Assembly (NCBI GenBank): GCA_033064195.1
Contig: JARBJD010000026.1
Coordinates: 186,001 to 250,000 of the forward strand
Length of the DNA stretch: 64,000 nt
DNA from: Blattamonas nauphoetae
Taxonomy: Eukaryota; Preaxostyla; Oxymonadida
Reading direction: 5' to 3'
Shown: positions 1 to 9,100 of the stretch, one piece after another
How positions within the stretch are numbered: position 1 is the stretch's first letter
Layout of the letters: each line of letters begins with the position of its first letter
Notes under the pieces: model-generated
Database searches by the model: none
What the model saw: only the letters and a program-made list of their open reading frames with translations
What the model was told of the DNA's origin: nothing
Program-made: the position numbers and the translations under genes

Positions 1-2926
1 TGGAGTCTGATCCAATCACAAGCGATGATCCATCTCCAATCCATGAACACATCGCTGATCCAACTTCAGATTCAGCGTTTCCGGTGCACATAACTTCATT
101 CAGATTCACTCCTTTCCACAACACAAGTCCTCCCGTCTGCCGCAACAGCGATTCTCCACGAATCTCAATCCCAGATTCCGATGAAATCTCTGTGCAATCA
201 AGTGATACTGATCCACTCGACACCGAAATTAACGGCGAGGTGCGATGTGAAGCAGAAGGATCAACTGCAATCGAGACGGTCGAGTCAAACTCCAGCACTC
301 CCAATTCATTGACAGCGAATGGTGTGATCTGTGACGATTCGATCACAATATTGATTGACGAGAAGCGAAGAATCCCACTTGCGATTGAGATAGCACTCGC
401 TGATCCAACACGCAGTGTCTTAACTGCATCCGATGCCGATTTCAGTTCAATATCAGATGAGATCGTGACGGGTGTGTCGTCCATCACAAATTCAGTGTCC
501 AACAAAACTTCTCGGGTTGTCTTCACATTCGCAATTGATTCGGTCAGTGTCAGGCAAGGAAGAATGACTTTCCCACATTTCGTGTTTGACGTTCCAGAAC
601 TGTGAAGATGAACTCCTCCATCCGATGCCGAGTGAGCGAACACAACAAACAGAATCGATCCCTCCCAACGAGATCCCTCAACTCCATACACCAGTCCAAA
701 CAGAGTGTCAGCAGCGTCTTTCGTCGCTGGAGGGCTGGCGGTCGAGATCCCAAACGCAGACAGAGTGATCGAGTCCAACGACGACGAAAGAGTCGGATGA
801 GACACGAAGAGAGCACTACCACGTCCCGCTGTGTTCCCCACAAATGTCGAGTTCGTCACTTCAAGTCCACCACCCGAACCAAACTCACACTTCCCCCATC
901 CGCCATCCCCACTCGTCACACATCGCCCAAAAGTGCTGTGCTCGATCTTCACAACACTCGTCGATCCGCCTTCCACTCGCAAGAAGCACCCTCCCAATCC
1001 AGCATCGCCTGTCTGCGTGATTGTGTCTGTCGTCACATGCGACACAACCACGTCCGAGTCTCCAGACACACAAACCACACTTCGCGTCACGAATGACACT
1101 GCTGGGATTGTGGTGTTTGTCAGCGACAGTGACGCACTCGACACAACAAACAGATCCACACTCGTCGGTTCTGTCGAGACGGTGAGGGTCGTCAGGCTGA
1201 TCGACGCCTTCGCCCCACTCGACACGGAGCACACACCCGCTGTCGGACAATCCTTCAGATTCAGACAGAACACAATCTCCAGTTCTGCTCCCTTTGTGAC
1301 CAAGAAAGCTGCGGAGGACTTGAATCCTCGCTGAATCGTCACCAAGTTTTTCTCAGGTGTGGATTTCCACCGAACCTGTACGGGTTGGCCAGGTGACTTT
1401 GTCTCGTCCTCTGTTCCTGTCATTGTGCACTGTGAACCGCTGAATAGATAAGCAGCTGTTGGGGTCAGTTGTGTATTTTGAGAGACAGTGAAGTGGGCAA
1501 ATTGTGCACTTGTGTCCTCAGACGCGAATGTCGTGCCTGTGAAAGTGTTGGAGTAGAGGTCAATGTTGGAATCAGCGTCATGACTTAAATACACGACCCT
1601 TCCTAAGCTCCCGATTTGATTGTCGATGTGAATGTTTGAGTGGAAGGTGAATGAGATTGCTTGGGTCGAGGTGATCGTTCCGTCCAGTGTCACAGTTGCT
1701 TGATTAGCGCCCATCCTGCTGACACACCCTTCGATTCGAAGATTGGCGAATGTTTGCAATTGTGCCTTGACGCTGTGATTATTTCGATGGAAGGCGCTCC
1801 CACCTTCTCCTGAGCATCCAGTGAAATTGGAAGATGTAATCTGGCAGAGATCCGATGCCTGATTGATCACAAGCCCTCCTCCATATCGTACAGCCACGCA
1901 ATCTTCGAATAAAGTCCCTGTGATGGTGGACCTCGTTGAGAACCCATTTCTAATCCCACCTCCGTCTTGTAGCGCGATGCAGCGTACAATTCGGCAGGTC
2001 GTGACGCTCAGAGTGGCAGAGGACTTTTCATAACAAAAGGCACCTCCATTGCTGACGGAGGTGCAGTCTGAGAAGTGACAGTTGGTGAGCGAGAGTGTGG
2101 TTTGTTGAAGATCGACACTGCCTTTTGTTCCGTTGGTGTACGTCCCACCAGTGTAGGAAGCAGTCGATTTTGTGAATGTCGAGTTCTGCAGCAGGAAGCA
2201 CCCGCCGCTGTTGATATCCGAAACAACAGTTCCATAAAGTGGACTTTCCACGTTTTCTGTCGCCGTCCCGACAACCAGTGTCGTCGACGATGACGCAATA
2301 GTTCGCGTGGCTGGGGTTGGGTCGGGCCGGGTCAGGTTCTTCAAAACACAAGTCGAGAGCGTCACCTTTTGGGTCTCCACTGTGGCAAAGACTGGGGAAA
2401 GATTGGAGATCAGCTGGCTAGACAGAACGGTCGATGTGACTGTCACCATGTTGTCTGTCACGTCCGAGCTCACAATCGGAGGAAGGAGGAGGTTCGGCGT
2501 CGTAAGTGAAACTGCTTCCAACAGCGTTTGTGAATGAGAGGATAAAATCGGGGACCCAAACGAATTAACGACAATCGTCACTTCTGTCATTGCCAGAGAT
2601 GACGATGTCAGGGTAACCGCACACGACGGTGCAATCAGCTGTGACGAACGAACTGAAAGTGAGCTGTTGTGAAGAGAGAAGAGAGGTTTGTCTTCGTTAA
2701 ATGACGTGAGGATGCTTGAATGTTTGGACCCTTGGATAAGGAGTGTTCCATGATCGATGATTTCATTGGCCTGGTACGTGGCAGGCTCAAGAAAAATCGT
2801 TGTTTTATCGTGATATTTCCCTCGATTGTTGGACTGTTGAATGAGGTGGGTCAGTGAAAGATGAGGTGAGGTACTCGTAGATGTGGAGCATGCTACGATA
2901 ATGAAGATTGACAAAACAACCGTCAT
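1..2926 (-). CDS. Beta-helix surface receptor, N-terminal part (gene leaves the window)
   Basis: Reading the minus strand from the ATG at 2926, the frame stays open wherever I translated it, to the left edge, giving at least 975 residues. The first residues (MTVVLSIFIIVACSTST) form a signal peptide and are identical to those of the receptor at 3153. The rest aligns with that protein without net insertion or deletion: each position p matches 6079-p. Motifs are those of parallel beta-helix (pectin-lyase-like) repeats, with GDGG/NGGAF turns and regularly spaced Cys, Ser and Thr. Most of the alignment is nearly identical, but about 1380-2010 (residues ~305-515) is clearly diverged while still open. 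That argues for selection on the protein rather than decay. The membrane helix and kinase-like part, if present, lie beyond the window. The product is probably a secreted or membrane-anchored surface protein; its ligand is unknown. Confidence 0.85.
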   Translation of the reverse strand, partial: MTVVLSIFIIVACSTSTSTSPHLSLTHLIQQSNNRGKYHDKTTIFLEPATYQANEIIDHGTLLIQGSKHSSILTSFNEDKPLFSLHNSSLSVRSSQLIAPSCAVTLTSSSLAMTEVTIVVNSFGSPILSSHSQTLLEAVSLTTPNLLLPPIVSSDVTDNMVTVTSTVLSSQLISNLSPVFATVETQKVTLSTCVLKNLTRPDPTPATRTIASSSTTLVVGTATENVESPLYGTVVSDINSGGCFLLQNSTFTKSTASYTGGTYTNGTKGSVDLQQTTLSLTNCHFSDCTSVSNGGAFCYEKSSATLSVTTCRIVRCIALQDGGGIRNGFSTRSTITGTLFEDCVAVRYGGGLVINQASDLCQITSSNFTGCSGEGGSAFHRNNHSVKAQLQTFANLRIEGCVSRMGANQATVTLDGTITSTQAISFTFHSNIHIDNQIGSLGRVVYLSHDADSNIDLYSNTFTGTTFASEDTSAQFAHFTVSQNTQLTPTAAYLFSGSQCTMTGTEDETKSPGQPVQVRWKSTPEKNLVTIQRGFKSSAAFLVTKGAELEIVFCLNLKDCPTAGVCSVSSGAKASISLTTLTVSTEPTSVDLFVVSSASLSLTNTTIPAVSFVTRSVVCVSGDSDVVVSHVTTDTITQTGDAGLGGCFLRVEGGSTSVVKIEHSTFGRCVTSGDGGWGKCEFGSGGGLEVTNSTFVGNTAGRGSALFVSHPTLSSSLDSITLSAFGISTASPPATKDAADTLFGLVYGVEGSRWEGSILFVVFAHSASDGGVHLHSSGTSNTKCGKVILPCLTLTESIANVKTTREVLLDTEFVMDDTPVTISSDIELKSASDAVKTLRVGSASAISIASGILRFSSINIVIESSQITPFAVNELGVLEFDSTVSIAVDPSASHRTSPLISVSSGSVSLDCTEISSESGIEIRGESLLRQTGGLVLWKGVNLNEVMCTGNAESEVGSAMCSWIGDGSSLVIGSDS

Positions 2927-3152
2927 GAGAACAAACAATTGACTTGATCAACTTCGCTCCTCAAATTCATCGTTTTCCCGCCAGTAATCGCTCTGGAATG
3001 CGTGAAAGTGTCGCAAGTCCGCATCTCATCTTAAGAGACACCAATGTCAAAGTTAACTTGCCGTCTCAGAGAACGAAGGAGTTCGACACAATCAGAGGAA
3101 AAATAAGATTCATTTCAATTGATCTATTCGATCAAGTCAATTGTTTGTTCTC
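2927..3152. promoter_or_regulatory. Divergent intergenic spacer between the two receptor genes
   Basis: Only 226 bp separate the two opposed ATG codons, so both genes probably share a bidirectional promoter. Just before each ATG lies the same leader (GATCAAGTCAATTGTTTGTT followed by CTC). The middle of the spacer is not shared between the arms. The CCCATAACGAG motif of the armadillo-like genes is absent here. Confidence 0.55.
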
Positions 3153-6100
3153 ATGACGGTTGTTTTGTCAATCTTCATTATCGTAGCATGCTCCACATCT
3201 ACGAGTACCTCACCTCATCTTTCACTGACCCACCTCATTCAACAGTCCAACAATCGAGGGAAATATCACGATAAAACAACGATTTTTCTTGAGCCTGCCA
3301 CGTACCAGGCCAATGAAATCATCGATCATGGAACACTCCTCATCCAAGGGTCCAAACATTCAAGCATCCTCACGTCATTTAACGAAGACAAACCTCTCTT
3401 CTCTCTTCACAACAGCTCACTTTCAGTTCGTTCGTCACAGCTGATTGCACCGTCGTGTGCGGTTACCCTGACATCGTCATCTCTGACAATGACAGAAGTG
3501 ACGATTGTCGTTAATTCGTTTGGGTCCCCGATTTTATCCTCTCATTCACAAACGCTGTTGGAAGCAGTTTCACTAACGACGCCGAACCTCTTCCTTCCTC
3601 CGATTGTGAGCTCGGACGTGACAGACAACATGGTGACAGTCACATCGACCGTTCTGTCCAGCAAGCTGATATCCAATCTTTCCCCAGTCTTCGCCACAGT
3701 GGAGACACAAAAGGTGACGCTCTCGGCTTGTGTTTTGAAGAACCTGACCCGGCCCGACCCAACCCCAGCCACGCGAAATATTGAGTCATCGTCGACGACA
3801 CTGGTTGTCGGGACGGTGACGGAAAACGTGGAAAGTCCACTTTATGGAACCGTTGTTTCGGATATCAACAGCGGCGGATGCTTCCTGCTGCAGAACTCGA
3901 CATTCACAAAATCGACTGCTTCCTACACTGGTGGGACGTACACCAACGGAACAAAAGGCAGTATCGATCTCACACAAACCACACTCACTCTCGCCAACTG
4001 CCACTTCTCAAACTGCAATTCCGTCGGCGATGGAGGTGCATTTAGCTATCATGTTACTGATTCCACTCTGAACGTCACGGCCTGTAAATTTGTCCATTCT
4101 TCCGCAACTATTGACGGTGGCGGATTCAGGGTCGGATATTCATTACGATCCACTGTCACAAGGACCTTATTCGAAGATTGCAGAGCATATCGCACTGCAG
4201 GAGGGCTTGTGATCAACGAAGCTCCAGTTCTCTGCCAGGTTTCAGATTCAAATTTCACGAGATGCACTGGTGGATCTGGAAGCGCCTTTCATCGAAATGG
4301 GCGAAGTAAAAATCCGCAATCACAGACATTTACAAATCTTCGGATCGAAGGGTGTATAAGCAGGCTAGGTGCTGATCAAAACACTGTTGCTTCAGATGGA
4401 ACACTCTTATTAACGCAATCAAAGCAATTCGTCTTCCACTCCAACACTCACATCGCCAATCAAATTGGAATCAGGAGATGGACTGTTCGCATTTATCAAG
4501 ACACAGACTCCAACTTTGACATCCATTCAAACGCTTTCGCAGGCACGACATTTGCATCTAGCGACACCAGTGGACAAGTCATCCAATTCAGCGTGTATCG
4601 AACAACCCCGCTGACACCGAAAGCTGCTTATCTCTTCAGCGGATCACAGTTCACGACGACAGGGGTAGAGGACGAGACCAAATCGGCAGGAGAACCAACA
4701 CGGACACAATGGACGTCCGAAAACGAACAAAACTTGGTGACGATTCAGCGAGGATTCAAATCAGCTGCAGTTTTCGTGCTCACAAAGGGAGCAGAACTGG
4801 AGATTGTGTTCTGTCTGAATCTGAAGGATTGTCCGACAGCGGGTGTGTGCTCCGTGTCGAGTGGGGCGAAGGCGTCGATCAGCCTGACGACCCTCACCGT
4901 CTCGACAGAACAGACGAGTGTGGATCTGTTTGTTGTGTCAAGTGCGTCACTGTCGCTGACAAGCACCTCAATCCCAGCAGTGTCATTCGTGACGCGAAGT
5001 GTGGTTTGTGTGTCTGGAGACTCGAACGTGGTTGTGTCGCGTGTGACGACAGACTCGATCACGCAGACAGGCGATGGTGGATTGGGAGGGTGCTTCGTGC
5101 GAGTGGAAGGCGGATCGACGAGTGTTGTGAAGATCGAGCACAGCACTTTTGGGCGATGTGTGACGAGTGGGGATGGCGGATGGGGGAAGTGTGAGTTTGG
5201 TTCGGGTGGTGGACTTGAAGTGACGAACTCGACATTTGTGGGGAACACAGCGGGACGTGGTAGTGCTCTCTTCGTGTCTCATCCGACTCTTTCGTCGTCG
5301 TTGGACTCGATCACTCTGTCTGCGTTTGGGATCTCGACCGCCAGCCCTCCAGCGACGAAAGACGCTGCTGACACTCTGTTTGGACTGGTGTATGGAGTTG
5401 AGGGATCTCGTTGGGAGGGATCGATTCTGTTTGTTGTGTTCGCTCACTCGGCATCGGATGGAGGAGTTCATCTTCACAGTTCTGGAACGTCAAACACGAA
5501 ATGTGGGAAAGTCATTCTTCCTTGCCTGACACTGACCGAATCAATTGCGAATGTGAAGACAACCCGAGAAGTTTTGTTGGACACTGAATTTGTGATGGAC
5601 GACACAACGATCGAGATTTCATCTGATCTTGAACTGAAATCGGGATCGGTGGAAGTCCGGACACTGCGTGTCGTTTCAGCGAGTGCGTTCTCAATCGCAA
5701 GTGGGATTCTTCGCTTCTCGTCAATCAAAATTGGGATCGAATCGTCACAGATCACACCATTCGTTGTGCATGAATTGGGAGTGCTGAAGTTTGAATCGAC
5801 CATCTCGATGACATTTGCTCCTTCTGCTTCACATCGCACCTCGCCGTTGATTTCGGTGTCGAGTGGATCAGTATCACTTGATTGCACAGAGATTTCATCG
5901 GAATCTGGGATTGAGATTCGTGGAGAATCGCTGTTGCGGCAGACGGGAGGACTTGTGTTGTGGAAAGGAGTGAATCTGAATGAAGTTATGTGCACAGGAA
6001 ACGCTGAATCGGACGTTGGATCAGCGATGTGTTCATGGATTGGAGATGGATCATCACTTGTGATTGGGTCATCGTCAGACGAGATAGACACATCATTTGT

Positions 6101-9100
6101 GTCGTGTTCTTCAGAAGGGGATGGTGGAGTGATTCGAGCGGAGTTGATAGGAACAGCGAAGCTGAGTGTGTCTCGGACGCGGTTTTTGAGTTGTCGGAGT
6201 GGGTTGAGAGGTGGAGGGCTTTTTGTTGACATTTGGAAGAGCACCGACTCGAATTGCTTGTCGTTCTGGTCGACTTCGTTTGGTTTGTCATCAGACTCGA
6301 CATTGTGCTCAGCGGATGGGATGGGAAAGGGAGTTTTCCTGAAGATGAGTGATGGGCAAGTGCAGCCGACTCTGTCGTCGCTGAACGATGGATCACTGTT
6401 CGCATTGACACCAAGTGACAAGAAAATGTTCTCGAAGATTGAACGTGAGATGGTTGAGTTTGGGGAAGTGGACGAAAATGAAGAATTGAAAGAGATCGGG
6501 TCAGTTCTGTTCATTATGCATTGTGAGAAGACAGATGTTTGTGTTGACAGTACGCTTAGCTCGGATCTGAATCATTCTCTGTGTGGGCACGCGTTCCTTC
6601 CATGCTTGAGTTTGTTGGATGGATACGAGAAAGGAGGATCGGATTGGTCGAAGAAGGGAAGTGTGATTGTGAAATCAGAAGCGTCGCTGACATCTCTTCT
6701 TTCGACTGAATCGAAGGACATGCTGATTGAATCGGATGGAATGAAGACACTAACGATATCTGGATCTGGAGCGATTTCGGTTGGTGTTGGAAATTTGCAA
6801 CTGACCTCGCTGACAATTCTTCTCTCTTCGCTATCAACAACGCCGTTTGTGATTGAAGGAGGATTTCTGACATTGACAGAATCTTGCTCAATCACTCACT
6901 CTGGCTCTTTTGCTTCACCCACACAGCTGGCTGACTGTCTGTTCTTGGTTACTTCAGGGACATTGTCGATCAATGGAACAGAATCATCACCTCAGCGATT
7001 CGAATTCTTCTCCGCCAAAGCGAATCCTTCAAGCTCATTGATTCGTGTGGATCATGACTCGACGAAACAGACCACTGTTGTTCTGTCATTCTGCTGGTTC
7101 TCGTCAGTGAAAGGGTGTGAAGTGGGAGTGATTCGTCTGTCTGGAGGAGTTGGAGGGAGATTTGAGATGTCAGACTGCTTCTTCACGTCGAATGAAGGAA
7201 GCTTGTCGAATGATGTTGGAATGAGCTCCGAATGGATTCGGGATGGATCGTCGTCGAGTCTGTTGCGCTGTTTCTCTGAAAGCTCGCTGAACCATCTGAC
7301 GATTGGAGACGATGCGTCGAACGATCTTCTTCCGTTCTCGATTCTATTTGTGGACAGTTCGGATGGGGACGACTCGGCATGTGAGCAGCCGACGATCTCG
7401 TGTGAGTCGCTTGTTGGTGGATTGTCGAAATGTGTTCAAAAAAATGTTTCGAGTGATCTGTTTGCTCTTCGCGAGATGAAAATGATGACCGACGTGACAG
7501 AAACCGAACCGTTGATGGTTGGGGCGAGACGAGTGATTGTGTCTGGGTCGACAGACGCGATTGAACTGCGCTGGAATCCTCTGCCTTCTTCAGCGTCGTC
7601 TTTTGTGACGATCTCGACTGGATCGGCGACTCTTCGTGGATTTGTGCTTGATCATCTTGTTCCATCCTGCGAATCACCTCTGATTGCTGTTTCGGGTGGT
7701 GGAAGTGTGAAACTGGAGAAAGTTTGGATGGACGGAAAAAACGCGGAGTTTGCTCGTTGTCTGGTCGCCACTGAGACTGGATCAGTTTTGTTGGATTGTG
7801 TTGTGATTGAGAACATCGCTCTGTCGGACCATGCGCTTTTCGAGACAGATGGAAATGTTGAATTCTCGAACAGCAACTTTTCAGGGATTGTTCGGGTGAC
7901 ACAAGGTCCAGCGATTGTTGTGGCGAAAGCAGACTGGCCGAAGCTTGTTCGGATGACCGACACATTGTTCAACAATTGTGTTGGCGGATCGTGTCCGCGA
8001 TGGGTTGAACTTGTTGTTTCGAGCACAGCGTCGTTCTCGGAGAGTGATTGGCTGGGCACATTCTCGCTCGACTCGCCGATGGATGGAGTGGTTGTTGACT
8101 GGGCGTCGAAAGTGTCGTCGTCGGCGTTCAACCATTTCTCGCTTCTGTATCTGCTTCATGCTCGGACGTCGGGGTCGATTGTTGTTCGGAGTGTTGGGCG
8201 AAGTGAAGACCACGAACTGTGTGGGAATGTGTCGATGGCGTGCCGAACAGTTGTGGATGGGATTGGGGTGACCGGGATGGGATCAGTGGAAGTGTTGGAG
8301 ACAGCTGATGTGTGTGGGGTTTTGTCGGTTGGACACAACTCGGTTTGGATTGGGGGGCGGAATGGGTTTGGTGTTCTTCGATTTATGGGAGACGGTCGCC
8401 TGTCGAGTTCGGAAGAGTCGAATGGTGGATCGATGACACTTTCCAAGCTGACGTTGGACGTGTCGTCGTCGACGTTGACAGAATTGTCGTTGATTTCGAG
8501 TGTGGCTGGTCTGATTGAAGTGTCGGACTGTTCGGTTCGTTCGAGTGTGGAGATTGGGGTGGAACTGTTGGAGATTGGCGGGAGACTGAAAGTGGATGGC
8601 CTGACGCTGTCGAAGTTGGAGTTCTTGACGACCCCGATTGTGTTGAGGTCGGCGACGAACGTGACGCTGACGAATGTGGAAGTGAATGGAAGTGTCTTCT
8701 CAACGCTGATTTCTTCGTCGTCGGTTGGATGGCTGGAAGTGAAGGATTCTCATTTGGCAGGAATGGCAATGCCTTTGACATCGAACTCGAGATCAGCAAT
8801 GTGTGAATGGTCGACCGGAATGATCTCGCTGTCCGAGACGAACTGCACTCTTCGATCGGTTGTGATGGCCGATCTTGACGATGGTGGAGTTGTGATGTCG
8901 GATTCGTCGCTTTGGATTGAGTCGAGCACGTTCCACGACAACACAGCGAACGACGAAGTGTTTGTGTCCGCTCGGAAGAACATTCGCTGTGTTGGTGAGA
9001 GTTTGGTGTTTGTTGGGAGTCTGTATGGAGGGGATGGGAGTGAGAGCGGGTCGATGTGGATCTCGTCGGATTCGGAGTGTGAAGTGTGGCGAGGAAAGAA

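Larger units (their letters stand above)
1..6078. repeat. Long inverted repeat: two 2.9 kb arms around a ~180 bp centre
   Basis: The left arm (1 to ~2949) is the reverse complement of the right arm (~3130 to 6078). Positions obey left = 6079 - right along the whole length, so there is no net indel. Both arms are protein-coding, each beginning with the same signal peptide. Near-identical stretches flank one diverged block (left ~1380-2010, right ~4070-4700), and a smaller one lies near left 360-480. The left limit is set by the window edge, so the repeat may continue. Confidence 0.9.

Noticed and set aside
84-2537. Many plus-strand frames across the left receptor arm (84-605, 831-1334, 2307-2537)
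   Set aside because: They are shadows of the minus-strand receptor frame. The same shadows appear mirrored on the minus strand of 3542-6514, and the receptor frame gives a signal peptide and beta-helix repeats.
3141-3152. TTG start giving four extra residues on the large receptor
   Set aside because: In a eukaryote the ATG at 3153 is the likely start, and it begins the signal peptide directly. Similar TTG or GTG starts at 11033, 17219 and 59814 were rejected for the same reason.
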